From positions 5,532,001 through 5,596,000 of the forward strand of contig NZ_CP102951.1 in the NCBI RefSeq assembly GCF_024741815.1: DNA of 64,000 nucleotides, given 5' to 3'. Source of the DNA: Pseudomonas sp. LS1212. Its GTDB lineage: Bacteria > Pseudomonadota > Gammaproteobacteria > Pseudomonadales > Pseudomonadaceae. Below are positions 25,787-34,144 of the stretch, in pieces; the first letter of the stretch is position 1; every line of letters begins with the position of its first letter. The notes under the pieces are model-generated. The model saw nothing but the letters and a program-made list of their open reading frames with translations, made no database searches and was not told the DNA's origin. The position numbers and the translations under genes were made by a program.

Positions 25787-26995
25787 ATGCAGCGGCTGTA
25801 TCGGAAACGCATCGTTCTCGGCGTCGGCGGCGGCATTGCCGCCTACAAGAGCGCCGAACTGGTTCGCCGGCTCCTGGAGCACGGTGCCGAAGTGCGCGTG
25901 GTCATGACCCGTGGCGGCAGTGAATTCATCACCCCTCTGACCATGCAGGCCTTGTCCGGACACCCCGTCCATATGGACTTGCTCGACCCGGCCGCCGAGG
26001 CCGCAATGGGCCATATCGAACTGGCCAAGTGGGCCGACCTGATACTGATCGCCCCTGCCACCGCCGACCTGATCGCGCGCCTGGCCCAAGGCATCGCCAA
26101 TGATCTGCTGACCACGCTGGTACTGGCCACCGATGCCACGGTCGCCCTGGCGCCGGCCATGAACCAGGCCATGTGGCGCGACCCCGCGACCCAGGCAAAC
26201 CTGGAACTGTTGCAAAGCCGCGACCTGAAGATCTTCGGTCCCGCATCCGGAAGCCAGGCCTGTGGCGACGTGGGCCTGGGCCGCATGCTCGAAGCGACCG
26301 ACCTGGCTCTCTGTGCCGCCGAATGCTTCCAGCGTCAATCGCTGACCGGCAAGCACGTGCTGATCACCGCCGGCCCCACCCAGGAAAACATCGACCCGGT
26401 GCGTTACATCACCAACCACAGCTCCGGCAAAATGGGCTTTGCCCTGGCCGAGGCCGCTGTCGAGGCCGGTGCCCGCGTGACACTGATCACCGGCCCCGTG
26501 CATTTGGCGACACCCGACCGGGTCACGCGCATCGACGTGGTCAGTGCCCGCGACATGCTCGCTGCCTGTGAAGCAGCGATCCCGTGCGACCTTTTCATCG
26601 CCTCGGCAGCCGTTGCTGACTACCGCCCAGAAGTCGTTGCACCACAAAAACTAAAGAAAGACCCTACGAGCGGCGACGGCCTGCTACTGCAGATGGTGCG
26701 CAACCCGGACATTCTGGCGACCATCGCCACCCGACCGGATCGTCCCTTCAGCGTCGGTTTTGCCGCCGAAACCGAACATTTGCTCGACTACGCTGCACGC
26801 AAGTTGAAAGACAAAAACCTCGACCTGATCGTTGCCAACGATGTGGCCAACCCCAGCATCGGCTTCAACAGCGAGGAAAACGCCTGCAGCGTGATTGACC
26901 GGGAGTTGCACGAAACTCTCTTCGCCCAGACCAGCAAGAGCAAGATTGCCCGCCAGCTGATCTCTTTCATCGCCGACCGTCTTAACCAGGTTTAA
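25787..26995 (+). CDS. coaBC: Bifunctional phosphopantothenoylcysteine decarboxylase / synthetase
   Basis: Protein of 402 residues. The N-terminal half is CoaC, an FMN flavoprotein with GVGGGIAAYKSAELVRRL and the PAMNQAMWRDPATQ segment; the C-terminal half is CoaB, with ITAGPTQENIDPVRYITNHS, SSGKMGFALAEAA and VANDVANPSIGFNSEEN. It performs two steps of coenzyme A synthesis in the cytoplasm. dut begins six bases after its stop, so the two are co-transcribed. Confidence 0.97.
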   Translation: MQRLYRKRIVLGVGGGIAAYKSAELVRRLLEHGAEVRVVMTRGGSEFITPLTMQALSGHPVHMDLLDPAAEAAMGHIELAKWADLILIAPATADLIARLAQGIANDLLTTLVLATDATVALAPAMNQAMWRDPATQANLELLQSRDLKIFGPASGSQACGDVGLGRMLEATDLALCAAECFQRQSLTGKHVLITAGPTQENIDPVRYITNHSSGKMGFALAEAAVEAGARVTLITGPVHLATPDRVTRIDVVSARDMLAACEAAIPCDLFIASAAVADYRPEVVAPQKLKKDPTSGDGLLLQMVRNPDILATIATRPDRPFSVGFAAETEHLLDYAARKLKDKNLDLIVANDVANPSIGFNSEENACSVIDRELHETLFAQTSKSKIARQLISFIADRLNQV

Positions 26996-27001
26996 ACACG
27001 C

Positions 27002-27457
27002 ATGCATGCTCTACAAGCCAAAATCCTCGACCCACGCATCGGCAACGAATTCCCGCTGCCACAGTACGCCACGCCCGGCTCGGCCGGCCTCGACCTGCGT
27101 GCGATGCTCAAGGAAGACACCGTCCTGGAGCCTGGCCAGACCTTGCTGATTCCAACCGGCCTGTCGGTCTATATCGGCGACCCCGGCCTGGCCGCAATGA
27201 TCCTGCCGCGCTCGGGTCTTGGCCATAAGCACGGCATCGTACTGGGCAACCTGGTCGGCCTGATCGACTCCGACTACCAGGGCGAACTGATGGTCTCGTG
27301 CTGGAACCGCGGCCAGACTGCCTTCAACATCGCCGTCGGCGAACGCATTGCGCAATTGGTGCTGGTACCGGTGGTACAGGCCCATTTCGATATCGTCGAA
27401 ACCTTCGACGAAAGCCAGCGCGGTGTTGGTGGTTTCGGGCACTCTGGCAGCCATTGA
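27002..27457 (+). CDS. dut: Deoxyuridine 5'-triphosphate nucleotidohydrolase
   Basis: Protein of 151 residues, the normal trimeric dUTPase length. The motifs are present in order: PGSAGLDLRA, PRSGLGHKHGI, GNLVGLIDSDYQGEL, and the C-terminal RGVGGFGHSG. It hydrolyses dUTP to dUMP and pyrophosphate, keeping uracil out of DNA. It follows coaBC in one operon. Confidence 0.98.
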   Translation: MHALQAKILDPRIGNEFPLPQYATPGSAGLDLRAMLKEDTVLEPGQTLLIPTGLSVYIGDPGLAAMILPRSGLGHKHGIVLGNLVGLIDSDYQGELMVSCWNRGQTAFNIAVGERIAQLVLVPVVQAHFDIVETFDESQRGVGGFGHSGSH

Positions 27458-27711
27458 CTACGCTGGAGTATTGCGCGGCACCGGAGTCGATTTCAGCGTT
27501 GCCTGAACGGCAGCGCTGACGACTGGGCCGCCTGATTCACGAACTCTCTGGTGCAATTACCGTCAAAGCGTTCAGTTCCAGCGGTCCAGCGCCTGTGTGA
27601 CGGCGATGCCTGGCACGATTTGCGCTGCAATTTCGCCCGACCTGCAAGGCCCTCGATATCGAAACCATTGGCTAAGACCAGAAATTCCTGAGATTGGAGC
27701 ACCCCACAGTT

Positions 27712-29109
27712 ATGACCAGCATGGCACACGCGGTACCCCAGCTTCCCGAGAGCATCTTCCGCGCCTATGACATTCGCGGCATCTTCGGCGACACCCTGCA
27801 TGCCGAAACCGCCTACTGGATCGGCCGCGCCATTGGTGCACAAAGCTTGTCCCAGGGCGAGCCGAACGTCTCCGTGGGTCGCGATGGCCGCCTGTCCGGG
27901 CCGGTGTTGGTAGAGCGGTTGATCCAGGGCCTGGCCGATGCCGGCTGCCACGTCAGCGACGTTGGCCTGGTTCCGACCCCCGCGCTGTACTACGCCGCCA
28001 ACGTTTTGGCCGGCAAATCCGGGGTCATGCTGACCGGCAGCCACAATCCGTCCAACTACAACGGTTTCAAGATCGTCATTGCCGGCGATACCCTGGCCAA
28101 CGAACAGATCCAGGCCCTGCACACCCGCCTCAAGAACAACGACCTGAGCAGCGGCCAGGGCAGTATCGAGAAGGTCGAGATCCTCGAGCGTTACTTCGCG
28201 CAAATTCGCGATGACATCAAGCTTGCGAAGAAGCTCAAGGTCGTAGTCGACTGCGGCAACGGCGCCGCCGGGGTCATCGCCCCGCAACTGATCGAAGCGC
28301 TGGGCTGCGAAGTCTTCCCGCTGTTTTGTGATGTCGATGGCAACTTCCCCAACCACCACCCGGATCCGGGCAAGCCGGAAAACCTGGTAGACCTGATCGC
28401 CAAGGTCAAGGAAACCGGTGCCGACCTGGGGCTGGCCTTCGATGGCGACGGCGACCGCGTCGGCGTAGTGACCAATACCGGCAGCATTGTCTACCCGGAC
28501 CGGCTGTTGATGCTGTTCGCCAGGGACGTGGTAGAGCGCAACCCCGATGCGCAGATCATTTTCGACGTAAAATGCACCCGCCGCCTGACCCCATTGATCA
28601 AAGAATACGGTGGCCGTCCACTAATGTGGAAGACCGGTCATTCGTTGATCAAAAAGAAAATGAAGGAAACCGGCGCCCTGCTCGCAGGCGAAATGAGCGG
28701 TCATATCTTCATCAAGGAGCGCTGGTACGGTTTCGACGACGGCATTTACAGCGCCGCGCGCCTGCTGGAAATCCTCAGCAAGGAAGAAAGCTGCGCCGAA
28801 GAGCTGTTCGCCAGCTTCCCGAACGATATTTCTACGCCGGAAATCAATATTGATGTGACCGACGAGAGCAAATTCAGCATCATTGATGCGTTGCAAAAAG
28901 ATGCTCAGTGGGGCGAAGCCGAACTGACCACCATCGATGGTGTGCGGGTCGACTATCCCCATGGCTGGGGCCTGGTTCGCGCCTCCAATACCACACCGGT
29001 ACTGGTACTGCGCTTCGAGGCCGATACCGAGGACGAGCTGCAACGCATCAAGGACGTCTTTCACGCCCAGCTCAAAACTGTTGCCCCTGACCTCGAACTA
29101 CCGTTCTGA
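27712..29109 (+). CDS. algC: Phosphomannomutase / phosphoglucomutase
   Basis: Protein of 465 residues. The phosphoserine loop is TGSHNPSN, the metal-binding loop DGDGDR and the sugar loop GEMSGH; the N-terminus SIFRAYDIRGIFGD is typical. It interconverts hexose 1- and 6-phosphates for alginate, LPS and rhamnolipid precursors. ATGs at 27712 and 27721 are both possible; GGAG at 27696-27699 favours 27712. An in-frame stop at 27673 rules out a long membrane-anchored N-terminal extension of the kind annotated in some Pseudomonas AlgC proteins. Confidence 0.95.
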   Translation: MTSMAHAVPQLPESIFRAYDIRGIFGDTLHAETAYWIGRAIGAQSLSQGEPNVSVGRDGRLSGPVLVERLIQGLADAGCHVSDVGLVPTPALYYAANVLAGKSGVMLTGSHNPSNYNGFKIVIAGDTLANEQIQALHTRLKNNDLSSGQGSIEKVEILERYFAQIRDDIKLAKKLKVVVDCGNGAAGVIAPQLIEALGCEVFPLFCDVDGNFPNHHPDPGKPENLVDLIAKVKETGADLGLAFDGDGDRVGVVTNTGSIVYPDRLLMLFARDVVERNPDAQIIFDVKCTRRLTPLIKEYGGRPLMWKTGHSLIKKKMKETGALLAGEMSGHIFIKERWYGFDDGIYSAARLLEILSKEESCAEELFASFPNDISTPEINIDVTDESKFSIIDALQKDAQWGEAELTTIDGVRVDYPHGWGLVRASNTTPVLVLRFEADTEDELQRIKDVFHAQLKTVAPDLELPF

Positions 29110-29141
29110 TTGATCGACTACCTGTTCCTCTGGAGCCCTGC

Positions 29142-30047
29142 ATGACCCTCGAACGTGATGCCGCCACCAATGTCGCCAAGGTTTTGTCCGAAGCGCTGCC
29201 CTACATCCGTCGCTTCGTCGGCAAGACGCTGGTGATCAAATACGGCGGCAACGCTATGGAGAGCGAGGAGCTCAAGACCGGCTTCGCCCGCGATGTCGTG
29301 CTGATGAAGGCAGTCGGGATCAACCCCGTGGTCGTCCACGGCGGCGGCCCACAAATCGGCGATCTGCTCAAGCGCCTGTCAATCGAGAGCCACTTCATCG
29401 ACGGCATGCGCGTGACTGACGCGCAGACCATGGACGTGGTGGAGATGGTCCTCGGCGGCCAGGTGAACAAGGACATCGTCAACCTGATCAACCGTCATGG
29501 CGGCAGCGCCATCGGCCTGACCGGCAAGGACGCCGAGCTGATTCGCGCGAAAAAGCTCACTGTCACCCGCCAGACCCCGGAAATGACCACCCCGGAAATC
29601 ATCGATATCGGCCATGTCGGCGAAGTGGTCGGGATCAACACCGACCTGCTGAACATGCTGGTCAAGGGTGATTTCATTCCGGTGATCGCACCGATCGGAG
29701 TCGGCGCCAATGGCGAGTCGTACAACATCAACGCCGACCTGGTGGCGGGCAAGGTTGCCGAAGCACTGAAAGCCGAGAAGCTCATGCTGCTGACCAACAT
29801 TGCCGGCCTGATGGACAAGACCGGCAAGGTCCTGACCGGCCTGACCACCGAGCAGGTCAACGAGCTGATCGCCGACGGCACCATCTACGGCGGCATGCTG
29901 CCCAAGATTCGTTGCGCGCTGGAAGCGGTTCAAGGCGGCGTGACCACCTCGCACATTATCGACGGTCGCGTACCCAATGCGGTACTGCTGGAGATCTTCA
30001 CCGATACCGGTGTTGGTACACTGATCAGCAATCGCAAGCGTCACTAA
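29142..30047 (+). CDS. argB: Acetylglutamate kinase
   Basis: Protein of 301 residues, amino-acid kinase fold. It has FVGKTLVIKYGGNAM, VVHGGGPQIGDLLKRL (substrate and ATP loop), NINADLVAGKVAEAL and GGMLPKIRCALEAVQGGV. The N-terminal helix before FVGKT is typical of the arginine-sensitive hexameric enzymes. It phosphorylates N-acetylglutamate in arginine synthesis. Lies 32 bases after algC and is closed by a strong terminator. Confidence 0.97.
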   Translation: MTLERDAATNVAKVLSEALPYIRRFVGKTLVIKYGGNAMESEELKTGFARDVVLMKAVGINPVVVHGGGPQIGDLLKRLSIESHFIDGMRVTDAQTMDVVEMVLGGQVNKDIVNLINRHGGSAIGLTGKDAELIRAKKLTVTRQTPEMTTPEIIDIGHVGEVVGINTDLLNMLVKGDFIPVIAPIGVGANGESYNINADLVAGKVAEALKAEKLMLLTNIAGLMDKTGKVLTGLTTEQVNELIADGTIYGGMLPKIRCALEAVQGGVTTSHIIDGRVPNAVLLEIFTDTGVGTLISNRKRH

Positions 30048-30060
30048 TCACTGGCAATAC

Positions 30061-30092
30061 AAAAAAGGCCCTGCATATGCAGGGCCTTTTTT
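30061..30092 (+). terminator. Rho-independent terminator after argB
   Basis: AAAAAAGGCCCTGCAT / ATGCAGGGCCTTTTTT is a perfect hairpin with T-run. It is nearly identical to the hairpin at 32149-32177 on the far side of the hcp cassette. Confidence 0.92.
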
Positions 30093-30203
30093 ATGGCGCT
30101 TCACACCTAACCAGACCATTCGCAAGAACATTCGGAACCTGCCTACAGAACGTCTGACCCCCTTGTACCAGACTGCTCACTCTGACGACAAGGAGTGGCA
30201 CTT

Positions 30204-30698
30204 ATGGCTAACCACGGTTACATGACCATCAAGGGCAAGGCTCAAGGGCTTATTTCAGCGGGCTGCTCAACCCAGGATTCTATTGGCAACAAGTGTCAGC
30301 CGGGGCATGCCGACGAAATCATGGTGCTGTCTTACAGCCACAACATGGCCAATATTGGAAATGTTCATAGACCCACACACAACCCGATTATCATCACAAA
30401 AAATGTTGATAAATCATCTCCTTTGCTAGCTCAAGCGCTCTCAAATAGAGAAGAAATAAACTGTACGATTAGTTTCTATCGGGTTTCTTCATTTGGCGTT
30501 CAAGAGAAGTTTTACACAGTAGAGATTAGTGGCGGGATTATTGCGGACCTGACGGTTGATATGCCCCATGTGATTTTTCAAAATGATGCCGAACCTCAAG
30601 AACACGTTGCCATTCGCTATCGCGATATCGCCTGGACACACCACCTGGCAGCAACCAGCGGGTACAGTTCATGGAGAGGTGACGAATGGGACAGTTAA
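30204..30698 (+). CDS. hcp: Hcp family type VI secretion tube protein (orphan)
   Basis: Protein of 164 residues, Hcp/DUF796. The N-terminus ANHGYMTIKGKAQGLISAGC and the following CQPGHADEIMVLSYSH are characteristic, as are ITKNVDKSSPLLAQAL and the C-terminal IRYRDIAWTHHLAATSGYSS. Hcp forms hexameric rings of the secretion tube and can chaperone small effectors. AAGGAG precedes the ATG at 30204. No structural type VI genes are in the window, so this is an auxiliary copy. The next gene starts 13 bases before its stop, a tight coupling typical of hcp with its cognate effector. Confidence 0.92.
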   Translation: MANHGYMTIKGKAQGLISAGCSTQDSIGNKCQPGHADEIMVLSYSHNMANIGNVHRPTHNPIIITKNVDKSSPLLAQALSNREEINCTISFYRVSSFGVQEKFYTVEISGGIIADLTVDMPHVIFQNDAEPQEHVAIRYRDIAWTHHLAATSGYSSWRGDEWDS

Positions 30699-31405
30699 AA
30701 AATAATAGCAAACCAAGCAGTTGTGATTTTTGGAAAGTAAGCCATGCTGCGAGTTATTTGGCAAATCAAGCCTGCACATTAGGTGCTCGACACATTAAAG
30801 ATGGCACGCTGCGCTTACAATTCAACCGTGAGGTTTCTTATTACGCGAGAAGCATTGTAAATGACGTTGAGCAGGGCAAAAAAAGTCCTGAGCAGGGTCT
30901 GAAGGAAATAAAGAACGAACAGAACCACCTACTGAGCCAGTCCTGGGAAGTTACTCAAAAAGGCGTTGGCGTAATCGCTGGAGTGCTTCAATTCGGACTA
31001 GGTGCAGGTATGTGTTATGGCTCAGCCGGCACGCTGTGTATTTTCCCTGGCTCCCTTCTGATGACTCATGGCGCCAACAATATTTATGAAAATGGACGAA
31101 ACCTATTGAAAGGCCGATCAGACACACAGGGTCCGGTAAGAAAAGCCTATCACAGTATATCCAAGTGGATGGGGGGCGATGAATTTGAAGGGAATATGGC
31201 TTATGGAGCATTTGATTTGGGGATGTCCGCATATGTTGCCGGCAGATTGTTATTAAAACCAGATGCATGGCGTCTATTTAGACATGTCCGAACAGACTAT
31301 GAAAGAGCATACAAAAAAACTTCTGCAGGGGCCATCCTATTTGACAGAACCGCTGACGCGATCACAGCAAATGGAATGCGCGAAAAATGGGAAAATGAAC
31401 AATGA
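30686..31405 (+). CDS. DUF4225-like protein, candidate Hcp-dependent effector
   Basis: Protein of 239 residues. Residues 1-90 are soluble and helical. Residues 93-127 form a Gly-rich hydrophobic region (GVGVIAGVLQFGLGAGMCYG and onward) leading into THGANNIYENG, wording I associate with DUF4225. The C-terminal 80 residues are basic and polar. There is no signal peptide. Overlap with hcp by 13 bases and with the following membrane-protein gene by the ATGA junction make one operon. By position this is the cargo of the Hcp; a membrane-acting toxin is suggested by the hydrophobic segment and the multi-span putative immunity partner, but no activity is known to me. AT-rich for this genome. Confidence 0.72.
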   Translation: MGQLKNNSKPSSCDFWKVSHAASYLANQACTLGARHIKDGTLRLQFNREVSYYARSIVNDVEQGKKSPEQGLKEIKNEQNHLLSQSWEVTQKGVGVIAGVLQFGLGAGMCYGSAGTLCIFPGSLLMTHGANNIYENGRNLLKGRSDTQGPVRKAYHSISKWMGGDEFEGNMAYGAFDLGMSAYVAGRLLLKPDAWRLFRHVRTDYERAYKKTSAGAILFDRTADAITANGMREKWENEQ

Positions 31406-31986
31406 CAGATGTCTTTTTCTATACGGGTTTTACATTTTTCAGCATCCTGTTTTACCTACCTTCATTTTGGGCTAGATTCGCATTTTCTGGCAGTAGATTT
31501 TCTATTGCTAAATTCTGGGGTGTGACGGCATATAATTTTATCTTCATGTTTATCCATATGGACTTTATCAACACAAGAAATATTCCTCTCGTAGGTGAAA
31601 AGGATAACTCAGTCATCGGATGGCTTTCTTTTTTTATGCTTTTTGCTTACAGCTTCTCAATTCCTACCCCTTGGGAAAGAAGACGATGGTTTTCACGAAA
31701 TCAAACCCATCCAGGATCAATATCTGTGCAAATTGAAAAAAACCAAACTATCTCCCTCCCAAAAAAATCATTTTTATTATTGACGATGACAAAATTATTG
31801 TCATCCATGCACATATATCTATTGATTATTGCGTGCGCTGGCTTTCATACAGTGATTATGATGTGGATAGCTATCCAATTTATAGATGTAGGAGTTATGG
31901 CTGCCAGGATAGCTACAACTTCCTGCTTTATTATCCTTTCGATTTGTGGACTACGTTACTTACCTGAGAAACTTAGAAAAATATAA
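31402..31986 (+). CDS. Multi-spanning membrane protein, candidate immunity protein
   Basis: Protein of 194 residues, starting with the ATG that overlaps the previous stop (ATGA). Hydrophobic segments occur near residues 5-25, 38-55, 72-90, 125-150 and 158-182, with a polar loop at 90-122 containing PTPWERRRWFSRNQ. No family is recognised. It is the most AT-rich gene of the cassette. Position after an hcp-linked effector candidate suggests it protects the producer's inner membrane. It could instead be part of the effector itself or an unrelated accessory protein. Confidence 0.65.
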   Translation: MTDVFFYTGFTFFSILFYLPSFWARFAFSGSRFSIAKFWGVTAYNFIFMFIHMDFINTRNIPLVGEKDNSVIGWLSFFMLFAYSFSIPTPWERRRWFSRNQTHPGSISVQIEKNQTISLPKKSFLLLTMTKLLSSMHIYLLIIACAGFHTVIMMWIAIQFIDVGVMAARIATTSCFIILSICGLRYLPEKLRKI

Positions 31987-32067
31987 GCATATGGTGAACA
32001 CGGGACTTTTTGATCGATGCTGATGCCTTGGAAGAAGCCTCTGAGCAGCAGTAGCTAACGCGTTTCT

Positions 32068-32145
32068 CGTTCCCACGCTACTTGGGAATGCCGTGCCAGA
32101 CGCTCCAGCGTCGCCGGGGGTATTCCACGCAGAGCGTGGGAACAA
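32068..32145. repeat. Palindromic intergenic repeat (GTTCCCACGCT family)
   Basis: CGTTCCCACGCT at the left and AGCGTGGGAACAAG at the right form outer arms, with CAGACGCTCCAGCGTC as an inner hairpin. This is a frequent Pseudomonas intergenic repeat. It separates the hcp cassette from the pyrE terminator. Confidence 0.75.
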
Positions 32146-32148
32146 GAT

Positions 32149-32177
32149 AAAAGGCCCTGCAATGCAGGGCCTTTTAT
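32149..32177. terminator. Terminator downstream of pyrE / end of hcp cassette
   Basis: AAAAGGCCCTGCA / TGCAGGGCCTTTTAT hairpin immediately beyond the pyrE stop; works on either strand. It differs from the argB terminator by only one base in the loop plus the length of the T-run. Confidence 0.88.
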
Positions 32178-32191
32178 GGGGCAGTTATGGC

Positions 32192-32833
32192 TCAGATACC
32201 GTACTGAGCCCGATAAGCCTCAACCGCAGGCAAGTGCTGCTTGAGCTGAGGGTCATCGGCCAGGAACTGCAGCACCTGGGTCAGCGAAACGATGCTGACC
32301 ACTGGAATACCAAAATCACGCTCCACTTCCTGGATCGCCGACAGTTCGCCATTGCCACGTTCCTGGCGGTTCAGGGCAATCAAAACCCCGGCGGCCTTGG
32401 CTTTCTGGCCTTCGATGATCTGCATGACTTCGCGGATCGCGGTACCGGCGGTGATCACGTCGTCGATGATCAGTACGTCACCCGTCAGGGGCGAGCCCAC
32501 CAGGCTGCCGCCCTCGCCGTGGGCCTTGGCTTCCTTGCGGTTGAAGCACCACGGCACATCGAGCTGATGATGCTCGGCCAGGGCTACCGCCGTTGCGGCC
32601 GCCAGGGGGATACCCTTGTAGGCCGGGCCGAACAGCACATCGAAGGAAATACCGCTCTCGACGATGGCCGCCGCGTAGAATCGACCCAGTTGCGCCAGGG
32701 CAGAACCGGTGTTGAACAGGCCGGCATTGAAGAAATACGGGCTTGTACGCCCCGATTTCAGAGTGAATTCACCGAAGCGCAGAACCCCACGATCGATGGC
32801 AAAACGAATGAAGTCGCGCTGATACGGCTGCAT
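32192..32833 (-). CDS. pyrE: Orotate phosphoribosyltransferase
   Basis: Protein of 213 residues. The PRPP loop VLIIDDVITAGTAIREV and the flexible-loop segment FNRKEAKAHGEGGSLVG are present; N-terminus MQPYQRDFIRFAIDRGVLRF is standard. It makes OMP from orotate in pyrimidine synthesis. Divergent from crc with 81 bases between starts, the conserved Pseudomonas pyrE-crc arrangement. Confidence 0.98.
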   Translation of the reverse strand: MQPYQRDFIRFAIDRGVLRFGEFTLKSGRTSPYFFNAGLFNTGSALAQLGRFYAAAIVESGISFDVLFGPAYKGIPLAAATAVALAEHHQLDVPWCFNRKEAKAHGEGGSLVGSPLTGDVLIIDDVITAGTAIREVMQIIEGQKAKAAGVLIALNRQERGNGELSAIQEVERDFGIPVVSIVSLTQVLQFLADDPQLKQHLPAVEAYRAQYGI

Positions 32834-32914
32834 GAAAAAGTCCCGAATACCACGGATTTAGCTAATTGGGTGGAGCTCGGGTATCATACACGCACGAGAT
32901 TTTTGGGGCCATTT

Positions 32915-33694
32915 ATGCGGATCATCAGTGTGAACGTTAATGGTATTCAGGCTGCAGTCGAGCGTGGTTTGCTCAGTTGGCTGCAAGCCCAGAATGCCGA
33001 CGTCATCTGCCTGCAGGACACCCGCGCCTCTGCCTTTGAACTGGACGACCCAGCCTTCCAACTGGATGGCTACTTCCTTTATGCCTGCGATGCCGAAGTT
33101 CCCGCCCAAGGCGGCGTGGCACTTTACTCGCGGCTGCAACCGAAGGCAGTTATCAGCGGCCTGGGCTTCGAGACAGCCGACCGCTACGGGCGCTACCTGC
33201 AGGCCGACTTCGACAAGGTCAGCATCGCGACCTTGCTGCTTCCATCAGGGCAGAACGGCGATGAAGACTTGAATCAAAAGTTCAAGCTAATGGACGACTT
33301 CGCCCGTTATCTGGACAAACAACGGCGTAAACGTCGCGAGTACATCTACTGCGGCTCCCTGTATGTGGCGCAGCAGAAGCTCGACATCAAGAACTGGCGC
33401 GACAGCCAGCAGTCTCCGGGCTTCCTGGCGCCGGAACGGGCCTGGATGGACGAGATTGTCGGCAACATGGGTTATGTCGATGCCCTGCGCGAAGTCAATC
33501 GTGAAGGCGATCAGTACAGCTGGTGGCCGGACAACGAGCAGGCCGAGATGCTCAACCTGGGCTGGCGTTTCGACTACCAGCTGCTGACCCCTGGGCTGCG
33601 TCGCTTCGTACGCAGTGCACGCCTGCCGCGTCAGCCACGGTTTTCCCAGCATGCTCCGCTGATCGTGGACTATGACTGGACGCTGACCATCTAG
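32915..33694 (+). CDS. crc: Catabolite repression control protein Crc
   Basis: Protein of 259 residues, exactly the Crc length. It has an exonuclease III-like fold (MRIISVNVNGIQAAVERGLL, DVICLQDTRA) but with the catalytic pattern altered, and AERAWM-type surface PERAWMDEIVGNMGYVDALR. Crc assists Hfq in repressing translation of catabolic mRNAs in Pseudomonas. The frame is open far upstream across pyrE, but the ATG at 32915 is the real start. Closed by a strong terminator at 33709. Confidence 0.97.
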   Translation: MRIISVNVNGIQAAVERGLLSWLQAQNADVICLQDTRASAFELDDPAFQLDGYFLYACDAEVPAQGGVALYSRLQPKAVISGLGFETADRYGRYLQADFDKVSIATLLLPSGQNGDEDLNQKFKLMDDFARYLDKQRRKRREYIYCGSLYVAQQKLDIKNWRDSQQSPGFLAPERAWMDEIVGNMGYVDALREVNREGDQYSWWPDNEQAEMLNLGWRFDYQLLTPGLRRFVRSARLPRQPRFSQHAPLIVDYDWTLTI

Positions 33695-33708
33695 GCTGCA
33701 GCCAGACG

Positions 33709-33739
33709 CAAAAAAGCCGACTCAAGGTCGGCTTTTTTG
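33709..33739. terminator. Rho-independent terminator after crc
   Basis: CAAAAAAGCCGACT / AGGTCGGCTTTTTTG hairpin with runs on both sides, between convergent crc and the DUF4870 gene. Confidence 0.9.
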
Positions 33740-33757
33740 TAGGTGCAGAGAAGGGCG

Positions 33758-34120
33758 TTATTTGATCAACCGCCAGGTGAACGGATAGCGGTACGGGTGC
33801 CCTTCATTGGCCTTGATGGCCGCAATGATGGTCAATATTGCCGCTGCGATCACCACCAGGCCGAACAGAGCGAACCCGACAAGCACGAACATCAGCACGA
33901 AGCAGATCATCGAAACGATGGCTACCGTAATCTGAAAGTTCAGCGCTTCCTTGCCCTGGGCATCGACGAAGAGATCGAGATCCTTCTTCCACTGCCACAT
34001 GATCAACGGCCCCAGCAAGCTGCCGAAGGGAAACACCAGCCCGCAAAATGCCGCGAGATGGCAAAACATGGCCCACTGGCGCGCTTCGGCGCTCGGCGTG
34101 GGCAGCAGTTCGTCAGTCAT
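33758..34120 (-). CDS. DUF4870 membrane protein
   Basis: Protein of 120 residues with three hydrophobic segments. It has SAEARQWAMFCHLAAFCGLV, then LGPLIMWQWKKDLDLFVDAQ and GKEALNFQIT, the DUF4870 (Tic20-like) pattern, and ends in a polar AIKANEGHPYRYP tail. Function unknown. It lies 24 bases downstream of rph on the same strand. Confidence 0.88.
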   Translation of the reverse strand: MTDELLPTPSAEARQWAMFCHLAAFCGLVFPFGSLLGPLIMWQWKKDLDLFVDAQGKEALNFQITVAIVSMICFVLMFVLVGFALFGLVVIAAAILTIIAAIKANEGHPYRYPFTWRLIK

Positions 34121-34144
34121 GGGGCGATCCCTGGCGATGTCGAA

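Noticed and set aside
32093..32914. Upstream extension of the crc frame across pyrE
   Set aside because: It is antisense to pyrE; Crc starts at 32915 with exact family length.
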